From positions 1,625,732 through 1,689,731 of the forward strand of contig NW_019091377.1 in NCBI RefSeq assembly GCF_001949145.1: a DNA stretch of 64,000 nucleotides, in the 5' to 3' direction. The stretch comes from Acanthaster planci. Lineage: Eukaryota; Echinodermata; Asteroidea; Valvatida; Acanthasteridae. This document shows, one piece after another, positions 23,742-36,179 of the stretch; the first letter of the stretch is position 1; each line of letters opens with the position of its first letter. The position numbers and the translations under genes were made by a program. The notes beneath the pieces were generated by a model. It did not search any database. It was not told where the DNA came from and saw only the letters and a program-made list of their open reading frames with translations.

Positions 23742-26694
23742 GAAAGTTGGAACGTTGTTTTTTTTTTAAATAAAATTAGAATATTCCTAGGGAGGATTTG
23801 ATTTACATAACAGTTTATTGATGCACCATTTATTTGTGTTTTGATTTGTTTTTTTTGTCATGTTTTACTGTAGGACTGCAGCAATTTGAATGTAATTTGG
23901 AACTTTAAATGCCGTAGTTGAATTTATGAAATCTGTACTAAAGTTGAAGGTTTCTTATGAATTTGTCATCTCAAAATTGATTTTCCATGCAAGGCAACAT
24001 TGTGGCCAAGCCACACTATTGCCTTTTTGTATCAACAATGTACAAAAGTCTGGATAGCTCACTGGCCATTTCAAGCTTTGCAAAATTAATGAAGCTGCTC
24101 ACTGGTTTCCGACCAAGCAATTTGTAATGTGCAGAGGGAACCAGTCTTAACCACTGCCATCTTTGAAGTTTCGTCTGTAAGTCTATCCCCGGATTGGTGA
24201 TGTCAAGGATGGGTCTTCTAACAACTGATGGTCTGTCCAGATTTTTGGTGCTTTGATAGGGGTGTTATTATAGACATTTTGAATGCAGTTTAACTATAAA
24301 TGTCACTTCTAACACTTTGGATCCAACTTCAGCTGTCAATCCCATAACCAGCAGCTATGGTTTTTATCGCCTGGATTTCTGATGTGGATGAAATCTTTCA
24401 AGTTGTTTGAGCACCACACATCCCTTCGCAGCTCTGGGGCAGCAGCTGGAAATGTTTCAGAAATGCCTTTATAGGAGCTCTCTTTTTATCACACGTACTA
24501 CTCTTCTTAAAAATGCGTAATACTCAGTACATATTGGAAGTTTAAAAAATAATGAATTATATTTTACGTTTTACAAACATGTTTGTATGTGGGAGCCGAT
24601 TTCGTTGAAAGATATTTTGTATACGAGTTTGAATACAGGGTCAAATGTAGGTTTTTTGCACAAGATGCTTCCTCAAAATCACCAGCCTATTCTTATTCCT
24701 TCCTACTTGTCTCTTTTTAAAAACTCATTGTCAATGTATAAGTGATAATGCATACATTCTATATGCGGCCATCTTTGTCTTGTTCCTGAAAGTCAAGCCT
24801 GAAGGGGCTTACATTCCCATTTGCACCAGTCTGTGCTTCTCACAGTTTGACTCTTCACTTCATATTTCATGTACGATGATGACACTTCTAAGGAGAAATC
24901 TTGTGCATTTTTTAATTGTGCCATTTAAGATGCAAGAACAAAACTGCACCTGTTATGGTTGTTTTATACACATTGGCACCGGTGGTTGAATCAACTAAAA
25001 CAGTGGCCAGAGTTTAAAAGTCTTCAAATGTCAAATATGTTGCAAAATGTTGATACTTTTGGAATGTTTACCTGATGAAAGCACACTTGTCAGATTTTTT
25101 TTTTAACCTTCATCAGCATTTATTGGAAGCAGTTACCAGGGTTCAGTGATTTTTCTTCCAGGTGGGTAAAATATTTCCAGGTAATGGATGCAACAGAAAA
25201 ATGGCCTCCTGCTGAATAATGTGGAACAATTGACAATCTCCAGGCTTTTCAATAACTTGCGTATTACACTTTCATAGACTACTTATTTACTCTCAGGTAC
25301 CGGGGAAAAATTTCAACAAACTTATGTACAAAGAATTTCTATCTTTTTCAAAAGAAATCTTTGAAAAGGGCAATTTTAGATATCTTCAATCCATGGGTTT
25401 TTGGTACAAGGGCATTTTACTATTAGAAGCAATGATAAATAGTTGCAAAAGTACTTAAGGCTTTTCTCGAATAATTTTTGTACTCTTGAAATTTCTAGAT
25501 TTCTTTGCAAACTTTACTATTACACGTTCACCAGTAGTGTGCTTAGCCTTTTTGTATATATTTCATCTCAACTCCAGCGTCTTCCAGTTATATATTATGC
25601 GCCATCTGACATTTATGAACGAGAATAAAGTATTGTCTGATACAGTATTTCTCTTTATGTTGTCTTTTCCTTGGTGAATGGTTTAGTCTTGGAGCAACAC
25701 GTCAGCCACACCAACTCTATCCGCCCTGAGTAGAAGCACCCCCTCCTCGGTTGAAAAGAGCCGCGTTGGTCGGGAGTGTTGTTGGTAGCGATGCGACTGC
25801 AACGCTTGTTTTATAGTCGTTCGTGCAATGCGTGTTACTACCAAATTCAAAGGCGTCTCCGAAGCTGGGGAAATCGCGCCCTCTCTTGGTCCAGCTCGGG
25901 GCTCCTATTTTCAAAAGGGAAATCCGACGTTCCAACAGGGGAAGCTTCTACGAGACTAGTTTCCTTTCAAATGTGGAAATAACACATTTTTCCCCATAAG
26001 AAAGCATGGTATATCCATAGACAGTTGTATAATAAACAAAACAATAAAAATACACAAGCATTGGCTATTGTTTTGGAGCCGTCTATAAAAGAATAGAGAT
26101 TTAGGCCCTTTCCAAAGGCTTCGGCTCGTCTTCAGGTTAGTCCAAGAGTTCTTCGACCAGCTTCAGAAATTTATTCTGAGTTTGGTCTTAACTCGGGTAT
26201 CTATGAAGCTCCCGCCTCTGATAAAGACGGACGGTAGGGGATTCATTGTGCGGATCTATTATCGCCGTGTCTGGCCGTGCCAACTTATACATGGTTTTGT
26301 GACGTCAATGGACATCGATCCGTTACCCCATCGCATCAACTCGCCACAGAAAACGTTCTTTGTGACTATATGACTAGATCGATTTAACTCTTGGCGTTTT
26401 AGCTACGTACACTCACTTTGTGCTTACATTTTATTTGCCCATTTCAAGGAGTTATAAGATCGATAGTTTACAACTTTCCTGACAATCGGCTCTATATTTG
26501 CGCACCTGCCGTCGGCTTTTATGTAGCGAAACGGACGATAAAACGGGCGGAAACCGATGTCAAAACCTTTTTTTTTCTGTCTCGAAGCAAATTCAAGTTT
26601 GGCAACAGAACTCAGAAATAAATTATACAAAATTGAACAATTTTCAGTACACAACAAAACGTCCAAACTTTCAGACAAAAGTAAGCCCTTAGAT

Positions 26695-26700
26695 TTTATT
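26695..26700 (-). terminator. Candidate polyadenylation signal, secreted-protein gene
   Basis: TTTATT on the plus strand, AATAAA on the minus strand, about 640 bases past the stop codon of the minus-strand gene at 27343. Confidence 0.3.
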
Positions 26701-27342
26701 CCTCAAATAGAAACTACAAATCTTCATTTGTAAAACATTTTCAATCATACAATTCAGGTTCAGTAACCCAAAATTTCCTGGTCCTTGATTTGACTTTGAA
26801 AAGGGTATTTATATGGTCGTGAATCTGAATTATCGAATACGCGTTACACAGCGATAAAAGTTCCAGTGTAAAATTATTCTAGGCATTAGGCCTAAATCCC
26901 GTTTTTAAGCAAACCTGACGGTGAGAGAAACGAACAACGTTGGCCTAATACATAGTTTTCAGTGCCAAGATACTGTCAGTTACAGCCTTGACCAAATATT
27001 TCTTACATGCTCAACATCTTTGACAAAATGAACAAACCCAGAAATGTATGCTACCCTTATAAAAGCAATGATACAAAACTGATGAAGTAACAAACACTTC
27101 AAAAAAGTTACATTATTTCCAGCTTTTGTGTTTGAAGAAAGCACTGAATGAGGGTTTTTACAATAAAGTTCAAGGGAAGACATTTGAAGCAAAACACTGG
27201 AAAATACATGATGGTTGTCATTTATGCAAATTTTCCATTACTACAGGCAAAACAGAAACAGCGTGGTGTCTGCATGTTATATTCATTTGCCGCAAAATTA
27301 ACAGTTCCGGAAACCTATTGTTGTGGGATAAATTCAACACCC

Positions 27343-28195
27343 TTAAGCGGCACGAGCAAACGAGGTGCGGACTTGCTTGGCCGGAATAGCTCGGCGTTGC
27401 CTTTGCTGCCCGGTGCTGGCCTTAGTGGTCTCCTCAGACATCCGGCGGAGAGAAGTCCCCGCTTTCGGCAACATCTTCCCCTTCTGCTGCTTGTTGAAAC
27501 TCTGAGCCCGTTTCTCGAGCCGCTCCACCGCCTGAACTATCTCCTCCTTGCTGGGTACTTGGGGCAGGGGCTTACCAGCCTGAGAAGTGGAGAGTGTGTC
27601 CGACGTCTTCTCCTCGTAGCGCTTGAGGTTGTCGAAGATGTGCTTCAGCTCCTTGCGCTTGACGTTCTCAGGCGCTCTAGATATCTTGACCTTGACGATG
27701 TCCGCTAGGACCTTCTTTTTCACAGCTTCCTTCCGGAATTTCTGGTGTTGCTGTTGATTTGCCGCCGCTCCTTCAACCTGTAGATAATTGGAACAAGCTT
27801 AAGAGGTTGAAAAGAATCGAGTCCAAAGGATACGCTTTTCCACCATTGTACAACCGCATCACAACTCTACCACGTGCTGTGTTGGATCAAGAAATGTAAA
27901 TAGATCACGTTTACACAATTCATGACTTTTTACTGGACCAGCAAAATAATGTCTCAATAAAACTCCTTTGAAAAACAGGAGCGTAACTCTAAGTGCCACT
28001 GGTCAATTTACGGGGCAGATTTGGTGATACGCATCTTCCGTTGCTAATTCGATGATAGTTTAGTCTGGGCCAAATGTTCTCAAAAACTTTTCATGAACAA
28101 ACCATCGGCCTTACCTTCGCTTTCTCGGCCCAAGAGCAGGCCAAGAGAGTGCCGAACACAACCAGCAGGATCAGTGAGCGCATCTTGTGGCGCAT
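27343..28195 (-). CDS. Small basic secreted protein, family unknown
   Basis: Two exons: 28115-28195 (ATG, 27 codons) and 27343-27777, joined in phase 0 with GTAAG and CTACAG sites; 171 residues. Residues 1-23 form a clear signal peptide (MRHKMRSLILLVVFGTLLAC, likely cut after Ser-Trp-Ala). The mature chain is strongly basic, rich in Lys, Arg, Gln and Glu, with no cysteine, so it would be helical or disordered rather than disulphide-bonded. It holds several dibasic or tetrabasic sites, including EKRAQS, LRRMSE and QRQRRAIPAK near the C terminus; the last would be cut by furin-like enzymes to release about 16 residues ending in FARAA. I do not recognise the family. Peptide-hormone precursor, matrix protein and cationic antimicrobial are all possible. 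The long plus-strand frame opposite it is a shadow. Confidence 0.72.
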
Positions 28196-28304
28196 CGGTA
28201 AAAAGTTGACCGTTCAGCCCAGAACGTACGGAACACTACTCCGTCTGCCCAAGGTTCATGGTCTGATAGGCCTAGTTGCGGTGCTGCAATCCGCAAGAAC
28301 GGAG

Positions 28305-28310
28305 CTTATA
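28305..28310 (-). promoter_or_regulatory. Candidate TATA box of the secreted-protein gene
   Basis: On the minus strand the sequence reads ACATATAAGCTCC, about 110 bases upstream of the ATG, which would place transcription start near 28275-28280. Confidence 0.45.
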
Positions 28311-29214
28311 TGTACGTCCCCACTTTTCAGAATGTTAAGTCTCCTATTCAACTTTTCTTATTGATTTTCCTCGATCAGTGCCTATTCAGAAGAGAGGGCC
28401 CTTCATCGATTGTGCTTTTCTCTTTTTATTGAAGTGCGCCTGACCAATATTCACTGGCATAACAACGACCACAAACAAGAGGTGTTGTAAACTTACCGAG
28501 AAATAGTGATACCAAATACAAGGCCTCATCAATGGTGCGAAAAACAGGGGGTGGGGTGGTATACACAGCCGGTGGGGGTAAAACAATTCCATCTTTGGTT
28601 TATAACTTTTGCACTGCCAAATAGGACTTTCTTGTCACTACTATCTGTTGCAAGAGTAGAAACAAATTGGTATAATTATAGGAAGGGGAGAAAGATGCAG
28701 CTGAACTCTGAACGTACAACAAGTCTGTTCACAAAAAGTGACTGGAAATGCTCAGCGCCATGGAATCATAAGAACACACAAATGGACACCGATTTTTCGA
28801 ACTTGTCGTTTCTGACAAACCAAAAATTGCATTAATCTGTTGGCGTAATTGGCGTAATCTTTTTGAAGTTGAGTAAAAACTGTTGGACAGTTTTCTGGCT
28901 CAGTTAGGGTGGTTTCTGCAGGGGGCACAGGACTGTAAGACAAAACAGGCTTGACTGGCATAATAAATGGCTTTCCGCGTTCGAGGCCTTTCTTTTTTTG
29001 GGGGGGGAGAGCGGATCCAGTTTTAGCCAAAATTAGGGGGAGCCCTCTTACTGAGCCTTTCTGAGGGGTGAGGCTAGAGGCTTCACACGCTGTTGGAAAA
29101 GAGAAAACATGAAAAAGGCCCCCCCCCCCGCATTTATGTCTTTACAAGAAAATCACCTTATTATATTGAAACTTGTTGCTACTTTTTTTGGGGGGGGGTA
29201 CTCGTCTCTATGCT

Positions 29215-29422
29215 CAGTGGCATGTCTAGCGCCGGGGTGGGAGAAGTTGCGTAGTTCCCCCAGAGACCTGTTGGGAATTATTTTTCCATTGAAAACACAA
29301 AACTTTCGAAACGCTAGTTCCACCTTTTTGTATGGAGGGGGGAGAGATTTTGTTTGACGTCCGTTTTTAGACAAAAAAATCCCTCTTCGTCCCAACCAGC
29401 ACCTCATGCCGGATACGCCACT
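29215..29422. mobile_element. Short element with CAGTGGC inverted ends
   Basis: The left end CAGTGGCATGTCTAGC and the reverse complement of the right end (CAGTGGCGTATCCGGC) agree at 12 of 16 positions. CAGTGGCGTA-type ends are typical of short hAT-like elements. No matching target duplication is seen, so the call is tentative. Confidence 0.4.
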
Positions 29423-29784
29423 GTCCACGACTCGGACGAACATCTGCAGATGGTCGGTGACTAGGGTAATTAGGTGCGCCCTCTAGGTACCAGTCGAAGT
29501 ACAAAAATACAACTTACGGGTCGGGTCAAGGCTGCAGATCAAGAACATGGTGGCGCCCGCCCGTAAATTTCGGAAACCTTTCACAGGTGAAATTGTATCT
29601 CATGGTTAAGCTATCTGCACTCAAAAAGTATGTTGCTTTGCTAGGAAATGGACATAACACATAGGCCCTAATATATGTGGAAAAAATGTTAGTTATGTCA
29701 GTGGAGAAATGTATTTTACACTTAAAGAATTGCAGTTTGGCAGTAAAAGACTGGAGGCTGGGGATCCGGAATGCATTAGACCAG

Positions 29785-29914
29785 GGCTGTAGTTGGCTCT
29801 AGTGTAGTCACTGGTAGTGGCTCTCTTTTACAACCTGCCCCTTTTCTGTCGCCACCACAAAGAGACAGATTGTAAAAGCATGGAGGTAGGAAAAGAAAGC
29901 CACTACAGCCCTAC
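29785..29914. mobile_element. Short element with AGGGCTGTAGT inverted ends
   Basis: AGGGCTGTAGTTGGC on the left pairs with GCCACTACAGCCCT on the right, and the interior GTGGCTCTCTTTTACAA pairs with TTGTAAAAGC...GAAAGCCAC. Related words occur at 30022-30060 and 31257-31325, suggesting a local family. Confidence 0.45.
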
Positions 29915-32130
29915 GTGTGGGGCCTACAACATGTGCATGATGTAGGTCCTGGGCCCATGGAACTGGAGGTAGTGTTAGGCCTATATGTTATTATTTTACA
30001 GTTAGGCTAGCCCCACATGTTAGGCTGTGAATGGCTCTCTTCTGACATTTCTCTTAACTGCAGAATTGTCATAAACTTTGAATGCTAATTCCATGAGAAT
30101 TAATATGATGAACATCCCGGATTTCCGTCTGAGCAATTTTGAAAACCATGAGGCTTTTTTCATTATTTATTAGGCCCAGGCCTAGTTGGTGTACATACTG
30201 CAGTAACGTCCATGCAAAGGGAACCAACCTTGGCAGTAGACTAGCTCTCACTGTCTCAGTCCGTCTTGCATCACGCCATTTGTACAGGGGAAAATACGAC
30301 GTCACGATTTACTTTGCAGCCATTTTTTACCATTCCTGATGGGAAAAACAACAATTTTTCTGAAACTTTGGGAAAATACTGAGATTTTTTGGTGACTGTT
30401 TCAGCAGTATGCGGGCGGTGGACGGAAATCCAGGATATTCATTCGCATGGTCTAATAGGCCTACCTTCAACCTTCTGAAACTGAATGACGAACGACAGCA
30501 CATTTTTGCTTACACTGGTGGAAGGCCTGTATTTGCTCCAAGCAAACAAAAGAGGACATGCTTTTTTGTACTCACCACATAGGCACACCATGAGGTGCGC
30601 AAGTATATATGTGCGTTTGACGCGGAGCACACAGACTACGTCCAAGAACCCGCTTGTAACCACTTGTCTTTCTTTCGCCGATTGGGGGTGCACTTCAGCT
30701 CGGGGTGGATAGGGCCTAATGGAGGACCTATTCTTCAGAGATTGGACTTTCAGATTCTCACCCTAAGCTCACCGAAATCCTACATTTGCCATGTAATTGT
30801 GTCTTGAAAAACCCGACGTGATGTAGGTATGTGGGTCATGGCAGTCTCTATTTCAAAAATAATGCCCAGGTGTCTCCCAACGACGGAAGAGTTCCGTATA
30901 CGGACGCCATTTGACACCCTGTGCACAAACCCTATGAGACTGGTCTAAGTGTTTTCTCAGCAAACAACTTGGTATTTTCCCTCCTAAATTGAACTTTTCT
31001 GGACAGGTTTTTGCTTTCTGATGGCTATTAAGTCACAGGGGAACTTTTTCTCAAATGACGTCGGGTGTCTGTGGGTGGGATGGGAAATTTAGGCACCTTG
31101 CACTGTGTCGTGCATAGTTCACGTGCGAAGCGCCCTCTAGTGCCTTGACTTCCCATGCAAAAAAATGTGCTGTCATTCAACTTTCAGAATGTATTAAGAT
31201 TCAAAGTTTGTGACAGTTCTGCAGTTAGGATTTAAAGCGTTAACATCCTGCATTGAAGTAGGGCTGTGGTGGCAACATTATAAAGACAGTTGTCAAAAGA
31301 GAGCTATTCATAGCTCAACGTGTGGGGCTTGCAAATGAAGCTGCTGTCCTCAAACTCAGAGAAGTCCTAGCTTTCGGGGACAAAATCAATTCCCCGAAAG
31401 AGAGAATTCCTCCCAAAACAGTAACAGATTTTTCAAGCGGGCTTGGGTTTGGGATCCTACTATTGGTCTGGGGTTCCTTTTCATTTCATATTTGAATTCG
31501 GCAGAAGAAAACACCCAAGGCTGCAATTTAAAAAAAGATCCTATCGGTTAATACTTCTAGGATTACAAGCAGGAGTCTGCAATGGGACATGAAGGGTGGA
31601 AAAAATATCACATCAAAAAAAATTTTTCTGAATATCAAACCTTTGCACACAGTGACTTGAGTGACACAGTACAAAATTTATTAAAAAACACATAGGCCTA
31701 ACTTATATAAATGGGAAATATGGGAAAAACTTGATTATAGCATGTGAGTTTGGGGGATCCAAGCTCACTTGGAAAAAATCCCCCTTTTTCAAGGAGACGT
31801 TCTCTTTGTTTAGGGGGGGCTGGTTTTGTCCCCAACAGGGACTTCTCTGAGTTCAAGGACAGTTTTCAAGTTCTGATTTGCACCCCTTCTGTTTGGTGAG
31901 TTTGCACATTCCTAGCCCCACGTCCTAAATTAATCATGACAATGATTAACGTTAGGCCTGTTAGGCCTAACATTTGTATGCAGTCTAACAGAAGGCCGCC
32001 TCCTAAAATTTTACAAATGATTTTTGTTGGGCCTACTGCCTTTAACAACGACTAAAAAAATGATGATATAGTGTCACTTACGATCTGTCTTGGTCTTGTT
32101 GAAACCCTAGTTTCTTACGGTAGACCAAAG

Positions 32131-32736
32131 ATGGATTCACCGTCACTGCACGTTGACCACTTTTTCCCAATTCCTTTACGAGACTCCATATCCCTACGCC
32201 CGCTGCGAGAGAAAGATGCGGAGTCTGTTTTCCGCGTCGTGGACAAAAACCGAGACTTTTTGAGCAAGTTTTTGCCTTGGGTTCCCAATGTGATCACTGT
32301 TCAACAGGAAGTGGAGTGGCTTAGCTTTTTCCAAGAGCAGGAGATGAGCGGTGCCGGCCTACATTGCGGCATTTTCAAGGAGCAGATCTCGCGAGATGAG
32401 CGTGTCGAAGAGATAATTGGGGCTGCCGGACTGAGGGTTATAAACTTTGCCAAGAAGACGGCACAATTTGGTTACTGGCTTGCTGAAGAGTTTACAGGCT
32501 CTGGCCTGTGCACTCTCGCCTGCCGAAAGTTGATTGAGTACGGCAAGGCCATCGGGATGGAGCGGTTTGAGATTCACGTTGCAGAGGACAACCTGAAGAG
32601 TCAGGCAGTAGCCCTCAGACTCGGATTTCACCAATGCCCCAAAATTATCAAGAGTGCAGAGGTTGTCAACAATGTGCCCCTCTCGCACATTGTTTTTGTA
32701 CTACAACTTCAAGAGCCAACATCGACCTCAGAGTGA
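32131..32736 (+). CDS. GNAT N-acetyltransferase, RimJ/RimL type
   Basis: One uninterrupted exon from ATG 32131 to TGA, 201 residues; the frame stays open further upstream but without an ATG. PLRDSISLRPLREKDAESVF is the usual opening of this family (strand 1 and helix 1), FLPWVP and VEWLSFF follow, and YWLAEEFTGSGLCTLACRKL (about residues 113-132) is the acetyl-CoA-binding motif, with Gly-Ser-Gly in place of the usual Gly-x-Gly. FEIHVAEDNLKSQAVALRLGF is the conserved final motif (N-x-x-S-x-x-x-A-x-x-LGF). Relatives in bacteria acetylate the N termini of ribosomal proteins; the substrate in animals is unknown. No targeting signal is evident. Lack of introns in an intron-rich neighbourhood suggests retroposition or old transfer from bacteria. 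Confidence 0.85.
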   Translation: MDSPSLHVDHFFPIPLRDSISLRPLREKDAESVFRVVDKNRDFLSKFLPWVPNVITVQQEVEWLSFFQEQEMSGAGLHCGIFKEQISRDERVEEIIGAAGLRVINFAKKTAQFGYWLAEEFTGSGLCTLACRKLIEYGKAIGMERFEIHVAEDNLKSQAVALRLGFHQCPKIIKSAEVVNNVPLSHIVFVLQLQEPTSTSE

Positions 32737-33180
32737 AAGTTCCAGCTATGGTCACCATGGTTACACTTTTTACTGGCCTGCAGGCCCTGCAGTACGTAAA
32801 AATGGACTATTTATTTCCATTTTATCTCCAGAAACCGACCGTTTTTATGTATGTTGAAATTTCTACTTTATTTCTGTTACCAGGCTCCTCCCAAAGTTAT
32901 TTCTAATTTTTCTCTCAACATGGTTTTCCACTATGACTTCATCTGACAGCAGCCGAGAATGGCACCTTCTCAGAGGATTTCCTGCCATGATTCCCTCCAG
33001 TACCATTTTGCCTGCATGTTTTCTGAAGTTCTTTGTGTTAGGAGCTATATGTATTTGGACCCTCGTTAATGTAATTGGAGCTTCTTAAGGTGTGGTTTGG
33101 GCAGAAACTGTAGGTGTGGATGGCCAAGTTCAAAAGAACTCAAAAGAGCCAGTCAACAGAATCCAGTTCATTTTCAGCAG

Positions 33181-33186
33181 TTTATT
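33181..33186 (-). terminator. Candidate polyadenylation signal, adenylate kinase gene
   Basis: TTTATT on the plus strand (AATAAA on the minus strand). It is 3 kb past the stop codon; I found no nearer canonical signal by eye. Confidence 0.25.
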
Positions 33187-33233
33187 CTACTGGTTCAACT
33201 GTCTATTAGTATAGTTTCTAATACATTTATGTA

Positions 33234-33239
33234 AATAAA
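33234..33239 (+). terminator. Candidate polyadenylation signal, acetyltransferase gene
   Basis: AATAAA in TATGTAAATAAAAATC, about 500 bases after the stop codon of the acetyltransferase. Confidence 0.45.
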
Positions 33240-36179
33240 AATCACACACAACTGCATTTAAATAACACCTTGACAAGAAGATGCAAAGATATTTTTGTAC
33301 TATGAACTCACGCAGAACAAATCAAACTTTCTGAATAGCATACTTCCTTATTGAACAAGTCACCAGTATGTTTATATGACATTATCTTTCTTGAAGTAAA
33401 CAGAGTCGAAATTCCAGCAAATACAAGTAGAGATCTCTTGCTATATATACAAATAAAATCATATAAATTTATACAGCTGTTGCGTCATCGAGTAAATTCC
33501 CCAACTTAGTTGGAAAGGCAATGAGATACAGAGCTACATGTACAACTAATATAGGTAAATAGGCAAAGTAAAATACAGCCGATAAAATGTGCAAAAGTTA
33601 AATTGGATAAAATTTTGAGGTTCCAATGGCAGTCTGAGTATGAAATAAAATGAGTAATATTTGATCTGGTCTGGACAGACTTCAGATTTTGTAAATAAAC
33701 GTTTTTTTTCTTTTACCTGTGGTGGAAGAATATGGCTTTCAGCTTTTGGCATAACATCTGTGCGTATTTTTTGCATAATTTGAATATCTGCCACGTGAAA
33801 ATAGTGTGACTTCTTCAACATAGGCTTTGTGTGGTAGCCATCTTGCAGGGCAGCTCTTGTGTTCCACAAGGAAGCCCCTTATATACAGACTCAGTGGAAC
33901 AAAACTATTGACCAGCAAGATGGCAGCCATGCAAAGCCTCAATACTAAGGAAAGGCACAGTGGTGCAAAATATTTACATCTGAATGTGCACAAAGGACAC
34001 AGAGTGGTTCATAATTCACACACCATTTCTATGTACATAAATGTAAGCGCATACTATAAGTGGCTTACAAAGTGTGGAATATCTGAGTTATCTAACCTCT
34101 GATCACAGATTTCCATTTTGAAAATTCTTTCTTTTTACTGTGTTCTACAAAGAAACCAAGAGACATTCAGTATAGGGGAAAGTGAGAAATAGTTTTCATG
34201 TGGCAACCAAACCTTGCTGTAATGGTGTTTTACCTTGTTTGTTTACGGATCAGTATTAATGTGAACATCTTTATGAATTGCCTTATGGTAGGCTGCATAG
34301 CTAACATGAGAATTTCATGAAATATTGGGTAAAAGTTTGGTAAAAAAAAATTTATGAATTTCAGCCCCAGGTCCCATTTCAGAAGACCAAGTTACTCTCC
34401 TTTAAATAAACGTTGGATTACTAATCAGTGGGCATTGAAAGACTGGCTTTGCTACAGAAAAGTCTGTAAAAACAATAAATTTCAAGCCTTCACCTCAAAA
34501 CGGATTGTCAGATTTTTTTACGACAAATAAAAATTTTGGCAGTGAAAAATTATGAGTCAAAAACAATTATTTTACACAGCTGAATATTCCATTGAAATCA
34601 CAAAAAGATGGAAAGAATTCACAAATATTTACATGTACTATGTCTCTGAACAGCAATGAAAGTGTGGTAAAATGCAGGTCATCAATAGTTTAAAAATATA
34701 AAAATAAAATCGTGGGCTAAACAATTCACGCCTATATAACAAGGATGCCTTCATATCTGCATAATATCTTATTTGAAAAATTTTGCCATGCACCAATTTG
34801 CAAAAGCTTGTGTAGTTACACCATCTAGGGGCAAAGTTCAAGCAGTGACTATTTGTCAAGCACTGGTTGATTTTACCCGGTACCCATAGCTGCATTCTGT
34901 GCAAAGGTTACCAGGGAAAAATCAACCAGTAGTTGGCAAATGGTCATGCCGCAAGACTGCCCTACAATGACTTAAAAGAAAGACTATTTTTTCTGTTACC
35001 ACTCTTTCCATTTCCTCCTACTGTAATTACCGGATGCACTTTTATACCATTCCTGATTCCTATAGACTAATTTAACGAACTGCCATCACTGTGGTGGTGC
35101 TGCACTGGTGAAGGCATTGATAGACTTGACACATGCACGCATTTGGCACATCATGACATCCTATCAGTCGAGTAGGCAAGCAGCGCGCGCGTACCACCTG
35201 TCCACTAGCACCTGATGAGCACTGTGCCACCGCAGCAATGGCTTCTGCTCTGGTTGTTGAATTACAATTTGTTCTTTGTGAAAAAAAATGCCTTCATCTT
35301 CAGTTGCCATAACATTAGAGCCTTAAAAGACCTGGCACTCCCAATTCAACTACATGTACGAGGTGTGATTCACATCTCATTGGCCCTGTGAGGGCGCTGT
35401 GTAGCCTCGCCCAAAGAGCCACGGAGATAAATCTGCTGACCATGATGATGCTATCACTGATCATCTGCAATGGCCCCCGCCAATGGTGGAAAGCACTGTA
35501 ATGATTTGTACGGAGGCACTATTCCACAAAAGTTGTTCCACACAAAACCCAACACACAGCTTTCCGCCATTAATGGGGGCCACTGCAAATGTCCACTGAC
35601 ATGTCATTCATTACAGTCATGTATGCACACACTGCTAGCTGTGCCCCTTTTCCAAATCTCAGCTTTGTCCTTCATTTCCAGGTTCATCTCTTGCGGTCCA
35701 TGATCAGATTCTGATTGTTACTGTTACAAACCAAATGAAAGAATGCTACAAACTTGGGCCTTGCTTTAGCCTGTCCAATGTTCCTGCAGCAGCAATGGAG
35801 CGGGCACTGTCGGCTCTACGAGACTAAAATTCTCCACGCTGAAGCCTGATGGTGGAGGTGCAGACAAAGCAGAGATTCAGAAAATCCTGTGTGTTCCCAA
35901 GTCAAAACTTGGCACAGAATCGCACCCAGACAGTACAGTTACATGCAAGTTTCAATTAAGTGCACATTTGCTTTGTAGGACTGAACCTCAGCAAGGGCAG
36001 GATGGAGCCCACACGAGGTGCACAACGGACCTTGTGTACACTGGACAGAATCACGACGCTACGGTAAAACAGCCTGTGCTTCTATTGCCATGACCTCTTT
36101 AAACACGATTATGTCACCCAAGCATCCTGAGAGTTGAAGTTGGTTGCCTCGCTGCGGGCAAGACCTGATGTGTTCTTGT

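Larger units (their letters stand above)
20904..27342. other. 3' flank of the TIR-TMEM268 gene and intergenic space
   Basis: No coding exon is supported. The first part is likely 3' untranslated sequence up to one of several AATAAA signals. A foldback element sits at 22302-22477. The stretch 25690-26400 is richer in CpG than its surroundings, with a palindromic TGACGTCA at 26300-26307, and could be a promoter, but I see no gene attached. Confidence 0.45.
28196..32130. other. Intergenic space between divergent genes
   Basis: The secreted-protein gene runs left and the acetyltransferase gene runs right from here. I see no exons. Several short inverted-repeat elements ending in CAGTGGC or AGGGCTGTAG are present, with poly-C/poly-G runs near 28990-29230. 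Confidence 0.5.
32737..36179. other. Convergent 3' flanks
   Basis: The acetyltransferase gene and the adenylate kinase gene point toward each other across this interval. No exon is supported. It presumably holds both 3' untranslated regions; the two nearest signals face each other only 48 bases apart near 33181-33239. Confidence 0.5.

Noticed and set aside
27148-27708. Long plus-strand frame of 186 codons
   Set aside because: It is antisense to the second exon of the minus-strand secreted-protein gene, starts in intergenic sequence and has no signal or domain; the minus-strand model explains the composition.
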